A stretch of 64,000 nucleotides of DNA from Streptomyces lydicus (lineage in GTDB: Bacteria > Actinomycetota > Actinomycetes > Streptomycetales > Streptomycetaceae). Of this stretch, positions 24,976-33,530 are shown in pieces. Positions within the stretch are counted from its first letter, which is position 1; every line of letters starts with the position of its first letter. The notes beneath the pieces are model-generated. The model saw only the letters and a program-made list of their open reading frames with translations, was not told the origin of the DNA and searched no databases. A program made the translations under genes and the position numbers. The DNA lies in NCBI RefSeq assembly GCF_001729485.1, contig NZ_CP017157.1:4092001-4156000 (forward strand), in the 5' to 3' direction.

Positions 24976-27282
24976 ATGGCGGCGATGCGGACGGGAACGG
25001 GTGACAGCGGGCGGGGGCGCGGGCGCGGCCCCTGGGACCGGTGCGTACGGGCCCCGCGCCGGGTGCTGATCGTGGCCGGAATGCTGTGCGTGCTGTTCGG
25101 CTGCACGGCGTCCGGGCTGGGCCAGCGGCTCTCCGTCGGGGGGTTCGTCGCCTCGGGGACGCCCTCCGCACGGGCCGAGGCGTGGGCCGCCCGGTACGGG
25201 GCCGACCGTCCGGAACTCTTCCTGGTGCTGCGCCCGCGGGACGCCCGCGAGACCCTGGACGGCCCGGCGGTACGGGCGGCGGGACGCCGGATGACCCAGC
25301 GGCTCGCCACCGAACCGGGTGTGCTGCGGGCCCGCTCGTACTGGACCGGCCCGGACCGTCAACTGCGCTCGCCCGGCGGCCGGTTCGCGCTCGTACGGGC
25401 CGATCTGCGGGGCAGCGAGACCGAGACGGCCCGCACCGCGCAGCGACTGGTGCCGCGCTACACCGCTGGCGGCGGGCCCTTCGAGGTGCGGGCCACCGGG
25501 GCCGCGTGGAGCCTGGCACAGTCCACCGGGCAGGCGCACACGGACCTGGTGCGGGCCGAACTGATCGCGGCACCGCTGACCTTCGCGATCCTCGCGGTGG
25601 CGTTCCGGTCACTGCTGGCCGCGCTGCTGCCGGTGCTGGTCGGCGGGGTGTCGGCGGTCGGTGCGCTGGCGGTGCTGAGGGTGCTCACCGCCGTCACCGA
25701 CGTCTCCGTCTTCACGGTTAACCTCGTCGGGGCACTGGGCTTCGGCCTCGCGGTGGACTACGCGCTGTTCATGGTGGCGCGGTTCCGGGAGGAACGGGCG
25801 CGCGGGCTGACACCGCCGGACGCCGCACGGGCCGCCGCGCGCACCGCGGGGCATACGGTCGCGGTGTCGGCGGGCACGGTGACCGCCGCGCTGGCCGCCC
25901 TGCTGGTGTTCCCCTTCCCCTTCCTGCGCTCGATGGCGTACGCGGGGATGGCGGTGGTGGTGCTGGCGGCGCTGACGGCGGTGATCGTGCTGCCGGCCGT
26001 GCTGGCCTGCTGGGGCCCACGGGTGGAGTCGTCGGATCCGTTCGCGCGTCTGCGGTGGGCCCCGGCACCGACGATCGGCGCGGACAGCACCCTGTGGCGC
26101 ACGGTCGCGCGGGCGGTCACCCGGCGCCCGCTGCGGTGGGGGACCGGCTGCCTGTTGCTGCTGGCGGTGCTGGTGGTGCCGTTCGCGCACGGGCGCCTGG
26201 GGCTGTCCGACGAGCGGATCCTGCCGAGTGACGTGGAGTCCCGTGCGACGGCCGATCTCATCCGCCGCGAGTGGGGCACCTCCGCCGACGGGGCGCTGAC
26301 CGTCGTCCTGCCCCGGGCCGACCCGGTGGCCGGGCGCCCCGCCCTGGACGCATACGGGCGCAGGCTGTCCGCGCTGCCCGGTGTGCGCGAGGCGGTCACG
26401 GCGACGGGGCGGTACGCGGGCGGCCGACGGGTGGCCGGGGGAGCGCCGGCCGGTACCGGCAGCCGGCCGCGTGGCACCGTGGCGATGCTGACGATGACCC
26501 CCGACCCGCAGTCCGAGCGGGCGGCCGGCCTGGTCCGCGCGGTGCGCCGCCTGCCGTCGCCCGGCCCCGCCCACCTCGCCGGCTGGGCCGCACAGGTCGT
26601 CGACGCCCGCGCGGCGCTGACGAGCAGACTGGCGCCGGCGCTCGCGCTGATCGCCGCGGGGACCCTCACGGTGGTGTTCCTGTTCACCCGCAGCGTCCTG
26701 ATCCCGCTGAAGGTCCTCGCGGTGGCGGCGCTGAGCCTCACCGCCGCGCTGGGCGGCCTCGTACACGTCTTCCAGGACGGCCATCTGCACCGGCTGCTGG
26801 GGGACTTCACCGTCACGGGCACCCTGGACATGACCATTCCGCTGCTGCTGTTCAGTGTGGCGTTCGGGCTGTCCGTGGACTACGAGCTGTTCCTGCTCTC
26901 CAGAATCCAGGAGCACTACCGGGCCACCGGGGACAACACGGCCGCCGTCGTCCACGGCGTCGCCCGCACCGGCCGGCTGTTCACCGCGGCGGCCCTCGCC
27001 GTCGCGGTGGCGACCGGCGCGCTCGCCACCTCAGGGGTCCTGCTGCTCAAGGAGCTGGGGTTCGGCCTGGCGCTGGCCGTACTCGTCGATGCCACGGTGG
27101 TACGCGGCGTGCTCGTACCGGCGGTGATGCGGCTGGCCGGGCGCGCCAACTGGTGGGCGCCCGCGCGGATCCGCCCGGGACGGGCCCCCGGGCCGGCGCC
27201 CGGGGACGTGCGCCCGGGAGACGAGCTGCCGGCCGCGCCGGAGGGGAATGTGAAGCTGCCCGCCACCGGCCGGTCCGGCTGA
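24976..27282 (+). CDS. MMPL family RND transporter
   Basis: A 768-residue inner-membrane exporter of the MMPL/RND family with two homologous halves. The first membrane helix is at about 28-46. Helices cluster at 195-345 and 553-705. The proton-relay motifs GFGLAVDY (D261-Y262) and AFGLSVDY (D635-Y636) are both intact. Two periplasmic loops lie before each helix bundle. MMPL proteins move lipids, siderophores or polyketides. It is convergent with, and nine bases from, a KAS/reductase/ACP set that could make a lipid-like cargo. The ATG at 24976 is used; ATG 24985 is possible. Confidence 0.93.
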   Translation: MAAMRTGTGDSGRGRGRGPWDRCVRAPRRVLIVAGMLCVLFGCTASGLGQRLSVGGFVASGTPSARAEAWAARYGADRPELFLVLRPRDARETLDGPAVRAAGRRMTQRLATEPGVLRARSYWTGPDRQLRSPGGRFALVRADLRGSETETARTAQRLVPRYTAGGGPFEVRATGAAWSLAQSTGQAHTDLVRAELIAAPLTFAILAVAFRSLLAALLPVLVGGVSAVGALAVLRVLTAVTDVSVFTVNLVGALGFGLAVDYALFMVARFREERARGLTPPDAARAAARTAGHTVAVSAGTVTAALAALLVFPFPFLRSMAYAGMAVVVLAALTAVIVLPAVLACWGPRVESSDPFARLRWAPAPTIGADSTLWRTVARAVTRRPLRWGTGCLLLLAVLVVPFAHGRLGLSDERILPSDVESRATADLIRREWGTSADGALTVVLPRADPVAGRPALDAYGRRLSALPGVREAVTATGRYAGGRRVAGGAPAGTGSRPRGTVAMLTMTPDPQSERAAGLVRAVRRLPSPGPAHLAGWAAQVVDARAALTSRLAPALALIAAGTLTVVFLFTRSVLIPLKVLAVAALSLTAALGGLVHVFQDGHLHRLLGDFTVTGTLDMTIPLLLFSVAFGLSVDYELFLLSRIQEHYRATGDNTAAVVHGVARTGRLFTAAALAVAVATGALATSGVLLLKELGFGLALAVLVDATVVRGVLVPAVMRLAGRANWWAPARIRPGRAPGPAPGDVRPGDELPAAPEGNVKLPATGRSG

Positions 27283-27291
27283 GGGGCCCGC

Positions 27292-27669
27292 TCACCCCGT
27301 GGGCGACCGCTCCGGCCGTGCGGCCGCGCCCGGCGCCTCCGCCCCCGAGCGGAGCGCCGCGACATACTCGGCCGCCTCGCCCAGGGTCATCCCGGGGCGC
27401 AGTTCGGTGTCCGCGCTGTGCACACCGAGGTGGGCGCCCATCACGAGGGCGAACTCCAAAAGCGCGAGCGAGTCGATGTCGAGCTGCTCGAACGTCGCGC
27501 CGGGCCGCAGCTCGCTCTCCAGGAATCCGAACGTCTCCGTCAGCGCCGTACAGATCGCGGCATACGCCTCGGACGCGCCGGGGGACAACTCGGCGGATCC
27601 GGGCGGGGAACCAGGGGAACCAGGGGTGGGCCCGGGGCCGGGCAGGGGGGCGGACACGGGATCAGACAC
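27292..27669 (-). CDS. acyl carrier protein
   Basis: A 125-residue free-standing acyl carrier protein. The carrier domain spans about residues 33-107, with the phosphopantetheine serine S67 in LDIDSLALLEF. It is preceded by a 30-residue Pro/Gly-rich head and followed by a short tail. FGFLESELRPGATFEQLDIDSLALLEFALVMGA fits ACPs of specialised polyketide or lipid assembly. GTG 27669 overlaps the stop of the upstream reductase gene by eight bases, so the two are translationally coupled. The partner ketosynthase lies just beyond. Confidence 0.9.
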   Translation of the reverse strand: MSDPVSAPLPGPGPTPGSPGSPPGSAELSPGASEAYAAICTALTETFGFLESELRPGATFEQLDIDSLALLEFALVMGAHLGVHSADTELRPGMTLGEAAEYVAALRSGAEAPGAAARPERSPTG

Positions 27670-28849
27670 GAGCGTTCACGGCTCCCTTCCGTACGGAATC
27701 GGCCCGGGCGGAGCCGGCCGGTGACGGGGTGGCGCACGCGGCGTCGGTCATGCCGGCGCGCACGTACTCCGCGGTCAGTTCCCCGGGCGGCGCCAGGCCG
27801 GCCGTCGCGGCTGCCAGCCGCGTCCGGTCGTAGCGGCGCCGGGACCACCAGTGCGGGGTCAGTCCGGCGGCCAGCCGCATCAGGGACCGTTCGAGCGGCC
27901 GCATCCGCTCCGGGACGAGCTCCGGATCGAGCTCGACGTCGAGCCAGTCGCACGGCTCCAGCGCGAGACGCAGCAGCCACTGCACCGAGCAGTCCTGAGG
28001 GTGGGTCACATGGAACGTCTCGACCCCGTCCGCCTCGCGCGTCGCACACCGCAGCATCGCGGCCACCGCCCAGTCCACCTGGAGCAGGTTGACCAGGGCA
28101 TCGGGCCGGCCGGGCAGCCTCGCCGTGTACGGAAAGCTCAGATCCTCGGCGGCCGGACCGGCGGCCCGCAGCACGAGCGCGCGGTCCTGCCGTCCGAGCA
28201 GACGGGTCCGGGCGGCCTGCACCGCCAGCCAGTGGCGCGGCTCGCCCGGCTCCGCGGGCCGGCCCGTCACCAGCAGGGCCGGCCGGAACACCGTCGCGGC
28301 CCGGCCGGTGTCCCGCGCCCAGCGGCGCACCCGCACCTCGGCCCGGTACTTCGACTCCTCGTACGCGGTGGCGAACCCGTACCGCTCCTCCAGAGCGTCC
28401 TCGGGCACCAGGCCCTCGCGCCGCTTCCCGGCCACGAACGCCGTACTGACGTGGAACAGCCGCGTCCCGCGCGCACCCGCGGCGAGCAGTTCCAGGACGC
28501 GGCCGGTGCCCTCCACATTGGTCCGGTGGAGTGCCGCCGCCGGGCCCAGCGGGCTGGTGTCCGCGGCGCAGTGCCACACCTCCTGCGTCCGCCACGCCAG
28601 CGCGCTGTGCTCCGCGGCGGACAGACCCAGCCGGGGCGCGGTGAGTTCGACCGGTACGGGGGTCACCCGCCGGCGGAACGCGGCTTCCTCGCACCGGGAA
28701 CCCGTACTGCGCACGGCCCGCAGCAGCCGGTCCCGGGCCTCCTCCGGATCGCCCCGCACGAGGGCGCAGACGGGGCGGTCGTCCCTCCGCAGCAGCGCGG
28801 CGAGCAGATGGGCTCCGAGGAAGCCGGTGGCACCGGTGACCGTGATCAA
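27662..28849 (-). CDS. thioester reductase-like SDR family oxidoreductase
   Basis: A 395-residue extended SDR of the thioester-reductase / male-sterility group, which reduces acyl thioesters on carrier proteins to aldehydes or alcohols with NAD(P)H. The cofactor loop is TGATGFLG (5-12). The catalytic set is S135 in HVSTAFVAG with Y163 and K167 in AYEESKY. No adenylation or carrier domain is attached, so it must act on a separate ACP, plausibly the one encoded next. The start is a TTG at 28849, decided by AAGGAG seven bases upstream; the open frame reaching further has no better start. Confidence 0.87.
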   Translation of the reverse strand: MITVTGATGFLGAHLLAALLRRDDRPVCALVRGDPEEARDRLLRAVRSTGSRCEEAAFRRRVTPVPVELTAPRLGLSAAEHSALAWRTQEVWHCAADTSPLGPAAALHRTNVEGTGRVLELLAAGARGTRLFHVSTAFVAGKRREGLVPEDALEERYGFATAYEESKYRAEVRVRRWARDTGRAATVFRPALLVTGRPAEPGEPRHWLAVQAARTRLLGRQDRALVLRAAGPAAEDLSFPYTARLPGRPDALVNLLQVDWAVAAMLRCATREADGVETFHVTHPQDCSVQWLLRLALEPCDWLDVELDPELVPERMRPLERSLMRLAAGLTPHWWSRRRYDRTRLAAATAGLAPPGELTAEYVRAGMTDAACATPSPAGSARADSVRKGAVNARV

Positions 28850-29080
28850 CGACTCACTCCTTCGACGGCGTGCCGGCCAGGACGCGGCAGCGCCGCCGAG
28901 CCGCACCCCACAACACCCACACAACGGATGATTGTCCTACTTATGCGCAGTACGTTGCAGTATGTCGGAGCGTCAGGGAACGCGCTCATCGGTGCACAGG
29001 CGACGGACCGGCATTCGCGTGAAGTCGCCGGCGGCGTGCCGCGGGCGCGGATTCCGCGGCGGCCGCCCCGCCCCGCGCGG
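28850..29080 (-). promoter_or_regulatory. AT-richer promoter region before the reductase gene
   Basis: Between the KAS and reductase genes, 28920-28990 falls in GC and holds a direct repeat GCAGTA (twice, ten bases apart). This looks like a promoter/operator, so the reductase-ACP pair may be transcribed apart from KAS. No exact -10/-35 can be fixed. Confidence 0.35.
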
Positions 29081-30307
29081 CTACGGGGCCGCGCGGAACA
29101 CCAGGACCGCGTTCTGCCCGCCGAAGCCGAACGCATTGCTCACCGCCGCCGCCATCCGTACCGGCCGTGGCACCTTGCCGACCACGTCCAGCTCGATGTC
29201 CGGGTCCAGGCGGCGCAGATTCGCCGTCGGCGGGACCACCTGCTCCTGAAGCGTCAGCACCGTGCAGGCCGCCTCGATCGCCCCCGCGCCGCCGGCCGCG
29301 TGCCCCAGCGCGCCCTTCACCGCGGTGACCGGCGGCGGCCGGCGGAACACCTGCCGCAACGCGAGGGCCTCGGCCCGGTCGTTGAGCACCGTCGAGGTGC
29401 CGTGCGCGTTGACGTGGCCGATGTCCTCCGGTGCCAGCCCGGCATCGCCCAGCGCCGCCGACAGCGCCTCGGCCGCGCCGCGCCCTTCCGGGTGCGGCGC
29501 GGTGAAGTGGTACGCGTCGCACGAGGCGCCGTACCCCGCCAGATAGGAACGCACCCGGGCCCCGCGGTTCCGGGCGTGCTCCGCCCGCTCCAGCACCAGC
29601 ATCCCGGCCCCCTCCGCCAGGACGAAGCCGTCGCGGTCCGCGTCGAACGGCCGGGAGGCCCCCGCCGGGTCGTCGCCGCGCCGCGAGAGGGCGCCCATCT
29701 GATGGAAGCAGGCCGCGGGAATGCGGCTGCACAGCGATTCGCTGCCGCCCGCCACCACCACGTCGCAGGCGTCCGCCAGCAACAACTGCCGTGCCGTGCC
29801 CAGCGCCGTGGCACCCGAGGCGCACGCCGTGCTGACCGTCAGGTTCGGCCCGCGGACCCGCAGGTCCATCCCCACTTCGCCGGCGACCATGTTCGGCACG
29901 CTGCGGGGAATGGCCAGCGGGGAGATCTCGGTGGCCCGCCCGCAGGTGAGCTTGGCGAACTCCTCCTCGTACCGCTCCATGCTCGCCGTGCCGACGCCCA
30001 GGACGACGCCCACCCGCAGCGGGTCCCAGTGGTCCGTACCGAGACCGGCATCGGCCACCGCCTCACGGGCGGCCACCAGTGCCATCGCCGCGCACCGGTC
30101 CAGCCGCCACGACAGCCGCCGCCCCAGGCGCTCCGCGGCGTCGAAGCCGGGCACCCGGCAGCAGAAGTCCACCGGCAGCCCGTCGAGCGCCGGATCGCGC
30201 GCCGCCGGGGACTCGCCGGACAGCAGGCCGTGCCAGGTGGCCGGCACCCCCACTCCGGCGGGCGTGACCAGCCCCAGCCCCGTGACGGCCACCTCCCGCC
30301 CACTCAT
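29081..30307 (-). CDS. beta-ketoacyl-ACP synthase (KAS II/FabF-like)
   Basis: A 408-residue condensing enzyme of the thiolase fold. It opens VAVTGLGLVTPAGVG as in FabF. The active site is C162 in STACASG, H302 in NAHGTST, K331 and H336 in KGALGHAAGG. All residues needed for decarboxylative condensation are present, so this is a KSalpha/FabF-like enzyme and not a chain-length factor. The C-terminal SNAFGFGGQNAVLVF is standard. The ATG at 30307 follows a G-rich stretch. It most likely works with the ACP and thioester reductase encoded downstream; it lacks ketoreductase and dehydratase partners here, which could come from the housekeeping fatty-acid system. Confidence 0.93.
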   Translation of the reverse strand: MSGREVAVTGLGLVTPAGVGVPATWHGLLSGESPAARDPALDGLPVDFCCRVPGFDAAERLGRRLSWRLDRCAAMALVAAREAVADAGLGTDHWDPLRVGVVLGVGTASMERYEEEFAKLTCGRATEISPLAIPRSVPNMVAGEVGMDLRVRGPNLTVSTACASGATALGTARQLLLADACDVVVAGGSESLCSRIPAACFHQMGALSRRGDDPAGASRPFDADRDGFVLAEGAGMLVLERAEHARNRGARVRSYLAGYGASCDAYHFTAPHPEGRGAAEALSAALGDAGLAPEDIGHVNAHGTSTVLNDRAEALALRQVFRRPPPVTAVKGALGHAAGGAGAIEAACTVLTLQEQVVPPTANLRRLDPDIELDVVGKVPRPVRMAAAVSNAFGFGGQNAVLVFRAAP

Positions 30308-30896
30308 CCGGCCCCCACCTCCAGCGCACCTGCCCCAGTGATCTCCGGCATCCCGCCAGTATCGGCAGCGGGCCGTCCGTCCCCCGGCATGCCGAGCCGC
30401 ATCGTCCCCCGACCGGCGCAGCGGTACACCGCGCCCGTTCGGCCACGGGAGCCACCCGCGACGGCCGGTGCACCCCAGGCACCGGCAAAGCGCGCGAGAC
30501 GGCACGCAACCGCACATTCACCGGGCAATGGCCAGCAAAAGCATGAAAATGCCTGCAGGGTACGAATGTTGCCCAGGCTTATCGACGGTCGCAATCTCCT
30601 ATACGCGCATCAAGCGGTCGTGAACCTCGCCAAAGGGGAGGCGTCAGCCCTCATTGGACTGCAATAACCATCAATACCGCTCAGCGGTCTCAGGGGCTGG
30701 GATGATCTTTTGCGTGCTCGGCACGCCCGTGACAGGATGTCCGGGCCACGCGGGGGAGCGGCGCACGAGAGGTGGGCAACCTTCCCTCGCGCACCATGAG
30801 TTCAGCTGACAACCGAGGTGCTCCCTTCTTCCCGGGGCGGCGAAACTGCTGAGCCGCAGCCATAACAGACACGGGATTGGGACCAGGAACAGCGAC
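30308..30896. other. 589-bp intergenic region, AT-richer than its surroundings
   Basis: From about 30520 to 30720 the GC content falls clearly. A 33-codon frame (30566-30667, ATG to TAA, AGGG upstream) could be a leader peptide but is unproven. ACCGCT-C-AGCGGT at 30676-30688 is a perfect small inverted repeat. A promoter-like pair lies at 30710-30738. No larger gene is seen. Confidence 0.45.
30710..30738 (+). promoter_or_regulatory. putative promoter for the 54-aa protein
   Basis: TTGCGT and CAGGAT separated by 17 bases. If used, the message has a leader of about 150 bases before the ATG at 30897. Confidence 0.3.
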
Positions 30897-31061
30897 ATGA
30901 CTACTGCGACGCACACATCCGGCCGTACCCCCATCTACGAAGAGCTCGTCAAGCAGCACGGCGATGTCCTCGCGGAAACCCGCGAGGCCGCGGAGCATTC
31001 CCAGCTGAAGGCTTCCCAGGCCCTCGACTGGAGCGATCTGCGGCGCCGCCACCACGGGTGA
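30897..31061 (+). CDS. small hypothetical protein (54 aa)
   Basis: A 54-residue, charged, helical protein: TPIYEELVKQHGDVLAETREAAEHSQ then ALDWSDLRRRHHG. AGGAAC lies seven bases before the ATG. The composition and third-position GC are those of a real gene, although it is very short. I do not recognise a family. No signal or membrane segment is present. It sits alone after a low-GC leader region, with a convergent gene and a hairpin behind it. It could be a small regulator or accessory protein, but nothing in the sequence proves it. Confidence 0.65.
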   Translation: MTTATHTSGRTPIYEELVKQHGDVLAETREAAEHSQLKASQALDWSDLRRRHHG

Positions 31062-31093
31062 CGACGACGCGATTCCGCCGGTGAAGGCAGGTG

Positions 31094-31113
31094 TTCGGGC
31101 ATTCCCGCCCGAA
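31094..31113. terminator. bidirectional terminator hairpin
   Basis: A perfect 7-bp stem (TTCGGGC / GCCCGAA) with a 6-base loop, between the convergent 54-aa and MmcQ/YjbR genes. Confidence 0.55.
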
Positions 31114-31121
31114 ACGCGCCG

Positions 31122-31460
31122 TCACCCGGAAAAGCTCTCCAACAGCCGTGGCGGGGCCGCCTGCTTCCACGAGTCGACGAGGATGTCCTGCAACTCGTCC
31201 AGGTCGTCCAGTTCCGCCAGCCGGACCCGCACCCAGGCGGAACTCGCCTCGTGCGGCGGCACCCAGAATTTCTCCGGTTCCGCGGCGATCAACTCCCGCC
31301 GCTCATGGATCGGGCACCGCACCGCGAACGAGGTCTCGTCGTCGGGCACCGTGACGAACATCTTCCCGGCGACCCGGAACGTGGGCATCTCCCAGGCTTC
31401 CTTCTCCACCGTTTCCGGCAGCGAGAGGGCGATACGGCGGACATCAGCGGAATCGATCAC
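31122..31460 (-). CDS. MmcQ/YjbR family protein
   Basis: A 112-residue protein of the MmcQ/YjbR family, which has a CyaY/double-wing fold and is often annotated as DNA-binding. Typical stretches are RRIALSLPETVEKEAWEMPTFRVAGKMFVTV, then SFAVRCPIHERRELIAAEPEKFWVPPH and WVRVRL. The real ligand of the family is unclear. The start is GTG 31460 with only a weak AAGTAG upstream. No operon partner lies on either side. Confidence 0.9.
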   Translation of the reverse strand: MIDSADVRRIALSLPETVEKEAWEMPTFRVAGKMFVTVPDDETSFAVRCPIHERRELIAAEPEKFWVPPHEASSAWVRVRLAELDDLDELQDILVDSWKQAAPPRLLESFSG

Positions 31461-31508
31461 GTCACTACTTTAGAGGCGCGGACGGCCGCGCGGACACGGC
31501 TTTCCCCG

Positions 31509-32066
31509 TCAGGCGGAGGGGTGCGAGCCCCGGTCCCTGAGCAGGGTCTCCACGTGGTCGAAGCGCGCGTGCAGGGTGTGCAGCTCCGAGCGGAACGCCG
31601 CCACGTCCTCCCGTGCGTGATTCCCCACGGCTTTCCCCAGCCGGGCCACGTCCTGCTCCGCCTGGCCGACGAACCAGGTGGCGAGCGCGGCCGTGATGAC
31701 GCCGAACGCCGTGATGGCGCTGAGCATCAAAAGGGCTGCGACGACGCGGCCCCACAACGTCACCGGGTAGAAATCCCCATAACCCACCGTGGTGGCAGTC
31801 TCGAACGACCACCACAATGCCTTCGGGTACGACGTGATATTGGCGCGCGGTGCCCCCGATTCGGCGACCAGGACCAGCGCGGCACCCCCGAGCAGCATCG
31901 CGGTCATGACGAGGGAGACCCAGAACGCCGCCTGTGCGTGCAGCCGGCGCCACGCCTCATTTCTGAAGAGGCGATTCAGTACGGAGACGAGAAACGACGG
32001 CACCAACGGGGCGTCACCTTTCTCTGCTGACCTGGTGGACAACCGGCCTTCCCCCGTCGCCGACAT
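31509..32066 (-). CDS. kcsA: KcsA-type potassium channel
   Basis: A 185-residue two-helix K+ channel that aligns without gaps to Streptomyces KcsA from its first helix to the inner gate. TM1 is about 48-68. The pore helix and filter are TATTVGYGD (90-98), with E89 matching KcsA E71 and D98 matching D80. TM2 is about 107-133. H43 matches the pH-sensing H25. At the inner gate, however, the KcsA stretch GREQER reads GQAEQD here, so positions 118, 120 and 121 are Ala, Gln and Asp. The N-terminus is 18 residues longer than in KcsA, and the C-terminal helical bundle is kept. The start is ATG 32066 without a strong ribosome site. Confidence 0.93.
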   Translation of the reverse strand: MSATGEGRLSTRSAEKGDAPLVPSFLVSVLNRLFRNEAWRRLHAQAAFWVSLVMTAMLLGGAALVLVAESGAPRANITSYPKALWWSFETATTVGYGDFYPVTLWGRVVAALLMLSAITAFGVITAALATWFVGQAEQDVARLGKAVGNHAREDVAAFRSELHTLHARFDHVETLLRDRGSHPSA

Positions 32067-32176
32067 TAACAGGGACCGTCACCGTGCCCGGCGATATCGG
32101 CGACCGCGGCGAGCATGGTGACGAGACGTCAAAATGTCCCTGCATTCCCACTTTCCCGGATTTCCGGCACCGCCGG

Positions 32177-33181
32177 TCAGTCCGAGGAGGGCACGGTCTG
32201 ACGGGGGCCGGCGGGGGTGTCGCCGCGCACCGCGTGCAGGTAGAGCGCCAGGGTGTCGAGCGTGAAGTACGAGCTGTAGGAGACGTCCGGGAAGTCGCCG
32301 CCCGTGTGATAGCCGCCGATGACGCCGATCAGCGCATAGCCGGTGAAGTCGCGTACCAGGAACGGACCGCCGGAGGTGCCGCCGATGTAGCCGGCGCAGG
32401 CGATCTCCAGGAAGTCACCGGGCGCCGCCGGGTCGGTGCTGGTGTACCGGTGGGTGGAGGAGGTGCAGTCGAGCGGTTCGGGATGGGTGGTGTCGCTGTT
32501 GCCGGGGTAGCCGATCAGCCGGACCTCCGGGTGGCGGTAGCCCGGGTAGGGGAGCAGGTCGAAGCCGCCGGTCACCTCCTCCACCTCGGCCCCGTCCGCG
32601 CGCGCCCCCAGCCGTACCACCGCGTAGTCCCAGCGGGCGCCAGCCGCCGTCCCGAGGTCGTAGTAGCGCTGGTCGAGGTAGATGCGGTCGACGGGGTAGA
32701 TCCCGTGCGGCTTCAGCCCGTCGTGGTACTGGGGCACGAACGACAGATGACGCTTGGGGTCGGGCGAGCGCAGGCAGTGTCCGGCGGTCACCACGAGATT
32801 CCGGTGGGGGCTGCGGACCACCGTTCCGCCGCAGAACCGGCCGGTGTTGCTGCCGTCCGTCCAGAAGAACGTGCCGACCTGCGGGAGTCCTTCGAACGGA
32901 TGGCTCGGCGGAACCGGATCCGCCGCGAGGCCGGTCTCCCGTCCCTGTCCGGCGCCCGGCCGCGCCGTGCCCGTGTCCCCGGCAGCCTTGCGGACGACGG
33001 CCGGTTCGGCGGCCCGCATCCGCTGCGGGCTCCAGTACTCCTCCGCCGCCGAGCCGGGCGACGGGGCGTCCGTGCCCGCGGCGTGCGCCGGCGACCAGGG
33101 CGGGACGGCGAGCGGCAGGCCGAGAAGCAAGGTGGTGAGCACGAGCGTGAGGCGGGCGCGTACGGCGAGGGGTCTGCTCAT
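32177..33181 (-). CDS. secreted trypsin-like serine peptidase
   Basis: A 334-residue exported protease of the chymotrypsin fold (S1/glutamyl-endopeptidase-like). A Sec signal covers residues 1-34 (LTLVLTTLLLGLPLAV...AHA). A propeptide-like linker runs to about 98. The catalytic triad is H135 in TAGHC, D185 in WDYAVV and S270 in GGTSGGP. Four cysteines can form two disulphides. ATG 33181 has GGAGG eleven bases upstream; ATG 33205 is a less likely alternative. It acts outside the cell; specificity cannot be read from sequence. A 349-bp region separates it from the divergent GH15 gene. Confidence 0.93.
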   Translation of the reverse strand: MSRPLAVRARLTLVLTTLLLGLPLAVPPWSPAHAAGTDAPSPGSAAEEYWSPQRMRAAEPAVVRKAAGDTGTARPGAGQGRETGLAADPVPPSHPFEGLPQVGTFFWTDGSNTGRFCGGTVVRSPHRNLVVTAGHCLRSPDPKRHLSFVPQYHDGLKPHGIYPVDRIYLDQRYYDLGTAAGARWDYAVVRLGARADGAEVEEVTGGFDLLPYPGYRHPEVRLIGYPGNSDTTHPEPLDCTSSTHRYTSTDPAAPGDFLEIACAGYIGGTSGGPFLVRDFTGYALIGVIGGYHTGGDFPDVSYSSYFTLDTLALYLHAVRGDTPAGPRQTVPSSD

Positions 33182-33530
33182 GGTCCGGGGTCCTCCCGAG
33201 GGCACGGCGTACGGAACGAGGGACGTACGGGGCAGGCGTGACGGGCGAGCGGCGGCTGCGACGGGCGAGGGACAGGAGAGGGCAAGCGAGCCATGCTCCT
33301 ACGACGGGCAGGTGCGTGGCTAGAGGCCGGGCGGAATTGCGGCGGAAGGGGTGGCGCGGTTCGCCGGGGCGGCGGTCCCGCCGGGTGCGGGCGGGGTACG
33401 GGCGTGCCCGGCGGGACGGACGCGCCCGGCACCGGCCTCCGCACCACCGCCCGGTCGTCGTTCGCCGGCCGGAACGGGCCGGAGGTAACCTGAATCCAGT
33501 GCTCCTGCTCCCCAGCACCGGGGAGGTCCC
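33182..33530. other. 349-bp divergent intergenic region
   Basis: This region holds the promoters of the serine peptidase (minus) and the GH15 gene (plus). It is GC-rich with no recognisable operator. GGGGAGGTCCC just before 33531 is the GH15 ribosome binding site. Confidence 0.5.

Noticed and set aside
28932..29249. A plus-strand frame over the reductase-KAS gap
   Set aside because: It reads through the KAS gene in the wrong strand, lacks a ribosome site and is Arg/Gly-rich.
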